Assembly (NCBI GenBank): GCA_963847515.1
Contig: CAWKAA010000001.1
Location: 372,001-436,000, forward strand
Source: QHXW01 sp963847515
Lineage (GTDB): Bacteria > Acidobacteriota > Terriglobia > Bryobacterales > Bryobacteraceae
Length of the DNA stretch: 64,000 nucleotides
Reading direction: 5' to 3'
Shown: piece by piece, positions 8,503 through 16,227 of the stretch
Position numbering within the stretch: position 1 is the stretch's first letter
Layout of the letters: each line of letters opens with the position of its first letter
Program-made: the position numbers and the translations under genes
Notes under the pieces: generated by a model
The model's input: only the letters and a program-made list of their open reading frames with translations
What the model was told of the DNA's origin: nothing
Database searches by the model: none

Positions 8503-8955
8503 TTATGGAACCAGGCGCCCATAGCCATCAACGCGCAGAAAGGGCAGCCCGCATACCGCCGCCAGAGCTGCATCTTCATCGGAATCGCCAATCATCAAGG
8601 ATTTTGCCAGGTCCAGGCGCCATTTTTTTTGAGCTTGCACAACCAGACATGGTTTCGGCTTCCGGCAGTCGCAAGAGTCCTCTTCGTGCGGGCATACGAA
8701 AACATCGTCGATCCGCGCGCCCCGCTGTAATAACTCACGAATCATGCTGCCGTGGATCTCTTCAACTGTCTTGCGCGCCATTCCACGCTGATTCGTGACC
8801 ACGATGACCAGGTAGCCCAGTGTGTTGAAGATCCGGACCCAATCTGCGATATTCGGCAGGAACCGGAATTCGCTCCAGCTCCGGATGTGTTGATGCGGAG
8901 CAGGCCTTTCGTTAATGACGCCATCGCGGTCCAGAAACACGCAGCGGGGATTCAA
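8503..8955 (-). CDS. gmhB: D-glycero-D-manno-heptose 1,7-bisphosphate phosphatase-like HAD protein
   Basis: A 150-residue HAD-IIIA phosphatase. Motif I is FLDRDGVINE (nucleophile D9, acid D11), motif II is VTNQ (residues 53-56), and motif III/IV are RKPKP and GDSDED (123-128). A zinc loop with C88, H90, C95 and C97 is present, as in GmhB and histidinol phosphatases. It removes the 1-phosphate (for the hdd route the 7-phosphate) from heptose bisphosphate in the cytosol. It overlaps the GHMP kinase gene by four bases, which supports the heptose role over histidine biosynthesis. It is the last gene of the operon, before the terminator. Confidence 0.88.
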   Translation of the reverse strand: MNPRCVFLDRDGVINERPAPHQHIRSWSEFRFLPNIADWVRIFNTLGYLVIVVTNQRGMARKTVEEIHGSMIRELLQRGARIDDVFVCPHEEDSCDCRKPKPCLVVQAQKKWRLDLAKSLMIGDSDEDAALAAVCGLPFLRVDGYGRLVP

Positions 8956-9936
8956 TCGCGCTCGCTCCCAACGTGCACGATCTTGCTGCCTTGCGGGTCG
9001 AGCGAGAAAGTCAGCTCACGCAGATCCGACAGAGCTTCGCGCAGCCGGCCCTGATCCTGCGGCTCGCAGAAGAAAAGAAGAAAGCCGCCGCCACCGGCGC
9101 CGAGTAACTTTCCTCCAAGCGCCCCCGCGCGCCGTGCACGCTCGTACAGTTTATCGATTCGCGGGTTGCTGACGGAATCGCTCAGCGATCGCTTGGCTTC
9201 CCAGGACTCATGCAGCAGGCGTCCAAAAGCACCCAGGTCACCACTGGAAGTCAAAATTTCTCGCATCTCTCGCGCAATAGCACACATGCGTCGCAGCACG
9301 GGGAGTTTCTGGGACGTCGTGGCCTGCTGTTTGGCCAACGCCTGCCGGGCATCCCGCGTGTCACCAGTGAAGAACATCAACAAGCGCCGGCTCAATTCGA
9401 TGCGCGTCTCGGGAGAGATGATTACCGGGTCAACAAAGACCGTGCCATCCGGATTGAACTGAATAAACTGTAAGCCGCCATAGGCCGCAATATATCGGTC
9501 CTGCTTGCCGATCGGCTCGTTGAGCTTTTCAATTTCGATGCAGCACGCCTCGCGCGCCAGGCGCTCCGGGCTGACCGCCTTGCCTTGCATAGCGTAGAGT
9601 GGGTGGAGAAGGCCGACAGTGAAGCTGCTCGAAGAGCCCAAGCCGGTTCGAGCGGGCAGGTCGCCCATAGAGACGATTTCCAGCCCCGCTGCGCGGGGCA
9701 AGAGCCTGCAGACACTCACGGACGATCGGATGCTCGATCTCGCCTACCGTGTCGACGGTCTCCGTGCGCGAGTAGCTAATGCGAAAGTTCTACTCGAAGT
9801 GCTCCTTCACTGCGATGTACATATATTTGTTGATCGCGGTGGACAAAACCACTCCGGGCTCGCGCGCGTAGTAACTCGACAGGTCCGAGCCGCCTCCAGC
9901 GAAGCTGACGCGAAACGGGGTCCTAGTAATGATCAT
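8952..9936 (-). pseudogene. hddA: GHMP kinase, D-glycero-alpha-D-manno-heptose 7-phosphate kinase-like, with stop and frameshift
   Basis: The intact parts add up to a full GHMP kinase of about 327 residues. The N-terminus from ATG 9936 reads MIITRTPFRVSFAGGGSDLSSYY, typical of the heptose/fucose kinase family, and the ATP loop LPARTGLGSSSSFTVGLLH and the C-terminal GGKLLGAGGGGF are present. Two faults interrupt it. There is an in-frame TAG at codon 49 (9792-9790), where Gln (CAG) is expected after KEHFE. There is also a +1 base in a G run (plus-strand C 9684-9687), whose removal gives a smooth LAPRSGLEIVS. The enzyme phosphorylates C-1 of heptose 7-phosphate in the GDP-heptose route. It overlaps both neighbours, so it was selected as part of an operon. 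Confidence 0.8.
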
Positions 9937-10627
9937 GTGCCAGTACGGTTTCGATCACGGCCAACCGGTCGGGAGTGCCGATGTCATAAAAGCGTTGGTG
10001 GGTGACCAATGCGGCCAGGCGCTTTTCCCGGATAAGTTTCGGGAAGATTTCCTTTTCGAGCGAGACCACGCTCTCGGCCGGCATAAGATCCACAACCGAG
10101 CGTCGAAAAGCCAGCACGCCCGCTTCGACGTATGACAGGCGGTCGGGCGAGTCTTTCTCGTAACGGCTCACATATCCTTGGTCATCGAGTTCGATGTTGT
10201 TCCTTACTGAAGTGTCGCCCAGGCTGTTGTCGTAGACCACGACAACACCAGCGGCGCCGGTTGATACCAGACGTTCAAACGCTTCGCTATATTGGATGGG
10301 GAGATATGAGTCGCCATAGATGATGAGGAACGAGTCCTCAAGCTGGTCACGAGCTTCACGCAAGGCGCCCCCAGTCCCCATAGGCTCGCGCTCACGCGAG
10401 TAATTGATCTCCAAACCGAGCCGTTCGCCGGAGCCGAAACACGCTTCGATCTGCTCGCTGAGATAGCCCGTTAGCAGCAACACGTTGCGGATGCCCTGTT
10501 TGGCGAGAAGGCGAAGCTGATGTTCGAGGTACGGTACTCCGGCAACGCGCACCATTGGCTTCGGAATCGCTTCGGTGAGAGGCCACAGCCGCGTTCCCAA
10601 TCCGCCCGCCAGGATCACGGCTTGCAT
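9923..10627 (-). CDS. hddC: Sugar nucleotidyltransferase, heptose 1-phosphate guanylyltransferase-like
   Basis: A 234-residue nucleotidyltransferase with the signature MQAVILAGGLGTRLWPLTE and KPMV at residues 1-26, and the metal-binding YGDSYLP. Length and context match HddC, which transfers GMP to heptose 1-phosphate; glucose-1-phosphate or mannose-1-phosphate transferases are alternatives by sequence. ATG 10627 is chosen because the motif starts there, although the frame stays open upstream. It overlaps the epimerase gene by 13 bases and hddA by 14, giving tight translational coupling. Confidence 0.82.
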   Translation of the reverse strand: MQAVILAGGLGTRLWPLTEAIPKPMVRVAGVPYLEHQLRLLAKQGIRNVLLLTGYLSEQIEACFGSGERLGLEINYSREREPMGTGGALREARDQLEDSFLIIYGDSYLPIQYSEAFERLVSTGAAGVVVVYDNSLGDTSVRNNIELDDQGYVSRYEKDSPDRLSYVEAGVLAFRRSVVDLMPAESVVSLEKEIFPKLIREKRLAALVTHQRFYDIGTPDRLAVIETVLAHDHY

Positions 10628-11598
10628 GCTTCTTCCGCCACGACTGCGGTCGTCTGCGCGAGCACCTGTTGAATCGCTATTCTGACGGCTTCCTCTGAAT
10701 TGTGCCGGGCTTTCCAACCAAGCTTGTTCGCCTTGCTGGTATCCAGCAGGAAGTGCGGCACGTCGCCGGGCCAACCGCTTTCGCCGCCCGTGAACTGATA
10801 CTCGACGTTCTCGAGTCCCAGGGCTTCCACCACCATGTCCGCAATCCGTGTGACCCGGAGAGAGTCGTCGCACCCGACATTGTAGACATTCAGCCGCTCG
10901 ACGGCATGACCCACGATGAACAGCATCGCACGGATACACTCTTCGCTCAGCAGATACGATTTCGCTTGCTTACCGTCCCCCAAAATGATTAACTGGCGCG
11001 GATTCTCATGAAGCCGTACCATGAAATCGCCGATAACCGTGCGGCCCTTTTTGCGTACCTTCGGGCCGACGATGTTGGCGAAGCGAAAAATCCAGCACTG
11101 CCATTCGAACAGATTCTGGAACGCTGAAATGAGCGCCTCGCAAGCCTGTTTGGTCGCACCGTAGAGTGAAATCGGCTGTGGAAAGGGCGCGCTTTCGGGA
11201 ATCGGTTGCACGGGCGTTATGCCGTACACGGCCGAAGTGGAGGAGAACGCCAGGCGCTTTACACCACACCCGCGCATCGCTTCGAGCACGTTATAGGTGC
11301 AGATGATGTTCTGTCGAAGGTCTTTGTCGGTCGCGTCTCCCATAGAGAACTTCACCTCCGGATTCGCAGCGAAGTGCCAGACCAGATCTATGCCGTTCAT
11401 CACCGAGCCGACCAAAGCAGCATCTTCGAGATCACCTTCGATGAACGAGAAATTTGGATTCGCACGGAGCGGCTCAATGTGTTCCAGTCTGCCGCTACTG
11501 AGGTTGTCAATCACCACCACCTGATCGCCACGAGTCAACAGGGCTTCAACGAGATCAGACCCGATACAGCCTGCGCCGCCTGTCACCAAGGCCTTCAT
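10615..11598 (-). CDS. NAD-dependent sugar epimerase/dehydratase
   Basis: A 327-residue extended short-chain dehydrogenase. The Rossmann motif GGAGCIGS sits at residues 7-14 and D31 binds the NAD ribose; the catalytic set is S119/S120 T121, Y146 and K150 (SLYGATK). The second residue of the Gly motif is a cysteine where most family members have Phe. It resembles UDP-glucose 4-epimerases and heptose-modifying epimerases. As first gene of the heptose operon it may modify the activated heptose or supply another sugar nucleotide. A long upstream extension of the same frame overlaps the divergent glycosyltransferase and is not real. Confidence 0.87.
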   Translation of the reverse strand: MKALVTGGAGCIGSDLVEALLTRGDQVVVIDNLSSGRLEHIEPLRANPNFSFIEGDLEDAALVGSVMNGIDLVWHFAANPEVKFSMGDATDKDLRQNIICTYNVLEAMRGCGVKRLAFSSTSAVYGITPVQPIPESAPFPQPISLYGATKQACEALISAFQNLFEWQCWIFRFANIVGPKVRKKGRTVIGDFMVRLHENPRQLIILGDGKQAKSYLLSEECIRAMLFIVGHAVERLNVYNVGCDDSLRVTRIADMVVEALGLENVEYQFTGGESGWPGDVPHFLLDTSKANKLGWKARHNSEEAVRIAIQQVLAQTTAVVAEEACKP

Positions 11599-11724
11599 CA
11601 GATATCGAATATACCGCGAAAGAAGAATTCTCCCGGCCTCGGCGGCTCGGCGTTGATCGCTTGGCTTATCTACGGATTTCGGCCGGTTTGGTCTGTCTCT
11701 GGATGGCTGTTGTAAGCTGAGTTC

Positions 11725-12939
11725 TTGCCATCGCGCCGATTCGCATGTCTCATTTCTCAACACCCCGCGATTAATCACGCCGTAATTCTTCGTGAAGTGC
11801 GCCTCCTGCGCGAACAATTTGACATTTACACCGCCTCCGTACGGGGGCCCGACCGTCCTTCCGAACAGCTCTCGCTCGAGGAGCGCGAGGAGGCGAAGCG
11901 CACCTATTACATCAACCCGGCGGGGGCGGCGAATGCGTGCGCGGCTCTGGCAGCAGCGCTGAGTTCGAGTCCGCTCCGGTTCATCGCCGGGTTGTCGTAT
12001 GCGGTAAGGCTTGCGGGCTTCCAGGTGAAGCCGCTGGCCCTGAATCTGGCTTACTTCGCCCAAGCGGCGATGGTCGGGTGCTGGATGCGAAGGAATGGGC
12101 TGACCCACCTGCACACTCATTACTCTTCGACCGTAGCTCTGCTCGTACATAAAACCTTCGGCGTGGAGATTTCGATTTCCTTCCACGGTCCCGACGAATT
12201 TACGGACCCGGCCGGATTGTGGATCCGCGAGAAGGTCGCCGCCTGCACATTCGCCCGCGCGATCAGCCAATATGCGCGTTGCCAGTTGATGATTGCGTCG
12301 GCTGTCTCCGATTGGGGCAAGATCGAAGTGATATACATGGGTGTCGACCCGGATACCTTCCATCCGCGCCCGCTCCCGCACTCCACTTCTCCGGTTGAGA
12401 TCCTATGTGTGGGGAGGCTCTCCCCGGTAAAGGCGCAACACATTCTGATCGGCGCTATCGATATGTTGGTGCACGAAGGCCGGGACCTCCTGCTCCACAT
12501 AGTGGGCGGCGGGCCGGATCGACAAGCTCTGGAACGCGAGGTTATTCAGCGGGGCCTTCAAGATCGGGTAATCCTACATGGGTTCACACCACAGAACAAG
12601 CTCGATAGCTTATACCGGCAAGCTGATATCTTTGCTCTGCCCAGCTTCGCCGAAGGGGTACCTGGCGTACTCATGGAGGCGATGGCGATGGCGATCCCAT
12701 GCGTATCCACCTGGGTTGCAGGCATACCCGAACTGATCCGGAGTGGCATAGACGGGCTTCTAGTTCCCCCGTCTGACACGAGCGCCCTTGCAGACGCTAT
12801 TCGGCAGCTTGTGACGGATCCCGATCTGCGGTTACGCGTTGGACAGGCGGGCCGCCAACGTGTGATCGAGAAATTCGACCTGCGTAAAAACAGTGCCGGA
12901 CTCGCCAACGTGATCCGAAGGTACGGCGCAGCCGAGTAA
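11725..12939 (+). CDS. Glycosyltransferase family 4
   Basis: A 404-residue GT-B glycosyltransferase. The C-terminal Rossmann domain shows CVGRLSPVKAQHILI, the donor-binding FALPSFAEGVPGVLMEAMA (EX7E motif) and a GIDGLLVPPSD loop. The N-terminal half has a HLHTHYSS stretch, frequent in GT4 enzymes acting on lipid-linked sugars. No in-frame ATG exists before residue 110 or so, so TTG 11725 is accepted; an in-frame stop lies at 11713. It is divergent from the heptose operon and probably transfers a sugar during exopolysaccharide assembly. Confidence 0.87.
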   Translation: MPSRRFACLISQHPAINHAVILREVRLLREQFDIYTASVRGPDRPSEQLSLEEREEAKRTYYINPAGAANACAALAAALSSSPLRFIAGLSYAVRLAGFQVKPLALNLAYFAQAAMVGCWMRRNGLTHLHTHYSSTVALLVHKTFGVEISISFHGPDEFTDPAGLWIREKVAACTFARAISQYARCQLMIASAVSDWGKIEVIYMGVDPDTFHPRPLPHSTSPVEILCVGRLSPVKAQHILIGAIDMLVHEGRDLLLHIVGGGPDRQALEREVIQRGLQDRVILHGFTPQNKLDSLYRQADIFALPSFAEGVPGVLMEAMAMAIPCVSTWVAGIPELIRSGIDGLLVPPSDTSALADAIRQLVTDPDLRLRVGQAGRQRVIEKFDLRKNSAGLANVIRRYGAAE

Positions 12940-12985
12940 TAGATCATGTGTGGCAAACCAGCGATGGCGGCGGTCAATCAAAAGG

Positions 12986-14734
12986 TCATAGCAGGCGGCC
13001 GCTTGCGTCACAGCCCTTGGTTGCTGGACGGCTCGAGAGTACCTGGTTGAGAAATGCTCTGTTTTGTCCAGAGTCCGCAAGCTCCAAAAAACCATCTTGT
13101 CCCCCGACGTCTGACGAATAATCAAAACAGTGGAAGAATTGGGGCAGCTCCTTCCACGAGACGTTAGGATCATCGCCTTCGTTCCACCCCCAATCGGGCT
13201 GCGGCTCTGCAGCCAGCAGCCGCTTGGATACCCACACACTTTGGCGCTGGGCAAGCGCTTGCCCCGATCGCCGCGCGAACTCCTGCCTCCATTCAGGCAC
13301 TCCGGCCGTGGCCAGGGCTATAACATCGTAAACTGGCAAGGCTGTTTGTCGAACTACCGGATCAAAAGGAAATGACGATGTCAGGGAGTAGAGCTTATCG
13401 TTCCGCGAAAATAGAGCAACGATGCCGCCTGGCCCTACCCTCTTGGCAAGGCTGAGGGCGCGTTCTGCCGTCGGCTGGCGTCCTTTTAGTTCGGAACTCC
13501 TGAGTAATGCACCTACGTTCACCATGATTGCAATGGACATGAACGCAACACAACAGGAAATGGCAATACGATTCTGCGGCCATCGCGAGAGGCAAAATGC
13601 GACGGCGACACAGAGGAATGGATAAGCAGGCAAATACCGCTCCGCTGAACTTGGATCGAGCGTTAGAAGTGCGAAGACGATCATAGGTATGGCCGCTGCC
13701 GCGAGAATCTCGAGCACGCGTTGGCCACTTGCGGAGTGAACTAGAACCCACAGCAGACTGATGCCAAAAACGTAAAATGCGACGATGAGCCAGAACTGCT
13801 GCGAAATTACCCGCCACAGAGTCACATGTGTGTAGGGATCGCGCAGCAGGTAACGTTTAATGAGCATACCTTCATCGCCGATCCACACAAATGATCGTGG
13901 CAGGCCCGAGACTATGCGAATGGCCCGCCGATTTTGCGCCGAGCCATGACCTGAAGCGATTATCCAATTGCGTACCTCCTCAAAAGAATGCATGTGCAGT
14001 TGCGTCAAAGGCAATAAGTATCCTACGCAAAGAAGCAGACTGGCGGATCCAAGTGTCAATCCCGCCAGTACCGCGCGACGGCGCACACCCACTGGGGTGT
14101 TCTCACCAGGCCACAGCAAAGAGGCGGCCAGAACTCCCGGTATTGCAACTATATAAGGAAACCAGAAGAGAACAGCTAGCGCGGCCATGATGCCGCTCCA
14201 CAGAGCGTAGCGCGAGTCTCCGGCATTCGTTTCCGTCATACGAACGGTTGACCAGAGCGATAACGTAAGCCACATGAGGCCTATTACGTATGAGGTACCG
14301 GTCTGAACATAGTTGAGGAAAGCATAGAAACAAAGAAATGCAATGGCAACGAATGTGGCTGCCCACTCAGTCAGAAAGCGCACTGCCAGCGATCGAAGTA
14401 ACAAAATCGTGACCAACCCGCTGATCACGCTGACGGCGATCAGTAACGCCGCGACTGTAAGATTGCTTTCTCCTGTCTTGGTGTATGGAAGCAGGCCTCC
14501 AAAAGCTCGAAATAGCAGCCATCCCGACGGCCGCCACAACAAATGGCCGAAGTCCCATAAGGTGCTTCGCGCAGCCACGGCGTTCCGATCAAACAACAGG
14601 ATATTCTGAACGTACCCGGTTGTGTCTGCAAAGTAGGCATAGTGAGTAATAGAAAGAACGACGAAATACACCAGCACTAAAGGAAGTACAGACCGAGATC
14701 TCACTCTCGCGACCGTGGCGCTATTCGGCTTCAT
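12986..14734 (-). CDS. Polytopic membrane protein, GT-C-like
   Basis: A 582-residue integral membrane protein with about ten hydrophobic segments and a soluble C-terminal tail of roughly 140 residues. The first outer loop between segments 1 and 2 holds acidic residues (YFADTTGYVQ and LWDFGHLLWRP), the layout seen in GT-C lipid-linked glycosyltransferases. No exact family is recognised. It lies between a GT4 gene and the exosortase cluster, which supports a role in glycan transfer or export. It is convergent with the GT4 gene. Confidence 0.68.
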   Translation of the reverse strand: MKPNSATVARVRSRSVLPLVLVYFVVLSITHYAYFADTTGYVQNILLFDRNAVAARSTLWDFGHLLWRPSGWLLFRAFGGLLPYTKTGESNLTVAALLIAVSVISGLVTILLLRSLAVRFLTEWAATFVAIAFLCFYAFLNYVQTGTSYVIGLMWLTLSLWSTVRMTETNAGDSRYALWSGIMAALAVLFWFPYIVAIPGVLAASLLWPGENTPVGVRRRAVLAGLTLGSASLLLCVGYLLPLTQLHMHSFEEVRNWIIASGHGSAQNRRAIRIVSGLPRSFVWIGDEGMLIKRYLLRDPYTHVTLWRVISQQFWLIVAFYVFGISLLWVLVHSASGQRVLEILAAAAIPMIVFALLTLDPSSAERYLPAYPFLCVAVAFCLSRWPQNRIAISCCVAFMSIAIMVNVGALLRSSELKGRQPTAERALSLAKRVGPGGIVALFSRNDKLYSLTSSFPFDPVVRQTALPVYDVIALATAGVPEWRQEFARRSGQALAQRQSVWVSKRLLAAEPQPDWGWNEGDDPNVSWKELPQFFHCFDYSSDVGGQDGFLELADSGQNRAFLNQVLSSRPATKGCDASGRLL

Positions 14735-14961
14735 TCAGTGAATCCGGGATAACATAGCACTTCGCCAGGCGATCGCCAAAGGGCGGCGTAGTCCCTGGAC
14801 AGAGCACCGGCCTAACCTGTAGCCCATGCCCTGATATCCGCCAGAGGGTCAGGGGCGTGTGTCTTGGGAAGCAGCCGGCGAAATCGCCGCCATTTTGAGA
14901 TCTGGCTCCGAGTCAACAACTTGTTGCCTTCTTCCTGGGTACTAGTACTGCGTTTTAGCGC

Positions 14962-14990
14962 TTGACTCGAATATGACCGTTCATCATACT
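14962..14990 (+). promoter_or_regulatory. Candidate sigma70 promoter of the PEP-CTERM gene
   Basis: TTGACT (14962-14967), 17-base spacer, CATACT (14985-14990). The ribosome site GGAG (15002-15005) and ATG 15010 follow at ordinary distances. The rest of the 275-bp gap from 14735 shows nothing recognisable. Confidence 0.5.
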
Positions 14991-15009
14991 TGGCGACAGC
15001 CGGAGACAT

Positions 15010-15861
15010 ATGGGTACGCTCTGTCGTTCGATGCTCACTGTATTTGCAGTGGTGCTAGTGGCGGTTATTCCATGCTTCGCGACTACGGTTTACGTCTCGG
15101 CCGACGATGACAATCTGTATACCATCGACCCCACCACAGGAGCCACAACCTTGGTAGGCAACATGGGTGCTCAAATGACAGACATCGCACTCCGGAATGG
15201 ATCAATGTTCGGGACAGACTATCCGGCGAGCGGCCCGAACAGCCTTTATGCCATCGACCCGAATACGGGGGCGGCGACATTGAAGGGGTCCACGGGCGTG
15301 TTCCTAAATGCGCTGCAGTTTGGCTCGGATGGGACGCTTTACGGCGCTGGTGGCGCCCCCGGATGCGGACCGGCGGGGCACCCTACGGCGTGCAACAGCT
15401 TATACACGATCAACACGACCACTGGGGCGGCGACCTTGGTCGGCTCAGGAATTTATAATTCCTCCGGCGACCTTGAGTTCACGAACGGCCTTTACCTTAC
15501 CAGTTTCGACAATGCATCGACGGACCAATTGTTCAAGATGGATGCGACTACTGGCGCCGGAACGCTTGTAGGGGACATTGGTTTCGCGGACGTATTCGGT
15601 CTTGCGTACGTGCCGGAAGCCGGTACACTGTATGGGTTCAACGATGTTGGCAACAACGTCGTCAGCATCAACACCACCACGGGCGCTGGGACATCGGTTG
15701 CAAACTACTCGAGCCGGTTTGAGATCCTGGGAGCGGCTACGGACGCTGTGCCCGAGCCTCGATCCGCCGGCGCCTTGATGTTGGGGTTGGGGGTGCTGGC
15801 AGGGGTTTTAGTTCGAAGCAGGTTTAGGAAACGGAGCCTTGACACGGCGTCGTGGCAATAG
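15010..15861 (+). CDS. PEP-CTERM sorting domain beta-propeller protein
   Basis: A 283-residue secreted protein: signal peptide (about residues 1-24), then five or six repeats of a propeller-like unit marked by LYTIDPTTGATTLVG, LYAIDPNTGAATLKG, LYTINTTTGAATLVG, KMDATTGAGTLVG and SINTTTGAGTSV. The C-terminus is a PEP-CTERM tripartite signal: VPEPRSAG, a hydrophobic stretch, then RSRFRKR. Exosortases cut such tails and attach or release the protein at the cell surface or exopolysaccharide. It overlaps by ten bases the frame that holds the VPEID-CTERM protein, and the exosortase gene is next. Its VPEP box differs from the VPEID of the neighbour. Confidence 0.87.
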   Translation: MGTLCRSMLTVFAVVLVAVIPCFATTVYVSADDDNLYTIDPTTGATTLVGNMGAQMTDIALRNGSMFGTDYPASGPNSLYAIDPNTGAATLKGSTGVFLNALQFGSDGTLYGAGGAPGCGPAGHPTACNSLYTINTTTGAATLVGSGIYNSSGDLEFTNGLYLTSFDNASTDQLFKMDATTGAGTLVGDIGFADVFGLAYVPEAGTLYGFNDVGNNVVSINTTTGAGTSVANYSSRFEILGAATDAVPEPRSAGALMLGLGVLAGVLVRSRFRKRSLDTASWQ

Positions 15862-15908
15862 AAACAATATACAGTTGTGAAAAAAGAGTCTCACGCGAGG
15901 TAAATTTG

Positions 15909-16088
15909 GTGCAAGAATTCTGCTTCAGAATATCGGCGGTGGTGTTGCTGACGGCACTGACGCTCGGCACCTGCTCAGCTTTTCAGGTACAGGGAGTGCC
16001 TGAGATCGATGCTGGTTCAGGCGCGACCGCACTGACGCTCGTGGCAGGCGCGTTCCTTTGGGTGCGACAGGCCCGGCAGCGGCGCTGA
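15909..16088 (+). CDS. Small VPEID-CTERM protein (exosortase E substrate)
   Basis: A 59-residue protein consisting of little more than a signal peptide (VLLTALTLGTCSAF), the box GVPEID, a hydrophobic segment (GATALTLVAGAFLWV) and a basic tail RQARQRR. VPEID followed by a transmembrane segment and arginines is the signature of the VPEID-CTERM tail, known as the dedicated target of exosortase E. GTG 15909 is preferred because GAGG stands nine bases ahead; the frame is open back to ATG 15852. After removal of leader and tail only about 12-15 residues would remain, so the mature product may be a peptide. The exosortase gene follows 139 bases later. Confidence 0.78.
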   Translation: MQEFCFRISAVVLLTALTLGTCSAFQVQGVPEIDAGSGATALTLVAGAFLWVRQARQRR

Positions 16089-16140
16089 TTACGACAGTTT
16101 GATCCGACGTACAACGGTCCGCAAAGGGACGCCGTGCGTG

Positions 16141-16207
16141 GGTGTTCTCCAGTGACGGCTTCCGCGGGCCTTGTGCCGAAACGCGCAGGGTTTCGCCGGC
16201 GAACACC
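16141..16207 (+). other. Nested inverted repeat between VPEID gene and exosortase gene
   Basis: GGTGTTC (16141-16147) pairs perfectly with GAACACC (16201-16207). Inside, CGAAAC (16177-16182) pairs with GTTTCG (16190-16195) around a 7-base loop. No T run follows, so a plain intrinsic terminator is unlikely. An RNA fold that lowers expression of the exosortase relative to its small substrate, or protects the upstream message end, would fit. Confidence 0.4.
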
Positions 16208-16227
16208 GTGTGATCTGAAACGGACTT

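Noticed and set aside
10628..10939. Upstream extension of the hddC frame
   Set aside because: It lies inside the epimerase gene in another frame; the nucleotidyltransferase motif begins at ATG 10627.
11599..12381. Upstream extension of the epimerase frame
   Set aside because: It runs antisense through the GT4 gene; the NAD-binding motif begins at ATG 11598.
14812..15009. Minus-strand frame of 65 codons in the 275-bp gap
   Set aside because: No ribosome site or recognisable sequence; it overlaps the PEP-CTERM promoter.
15839..15870. Promoter TTGACA for the VPEID gene inside the PEP-CTERM gene end
   Set aside because: The -35 match is perfect but no -10 box stands at 16-18 bases.
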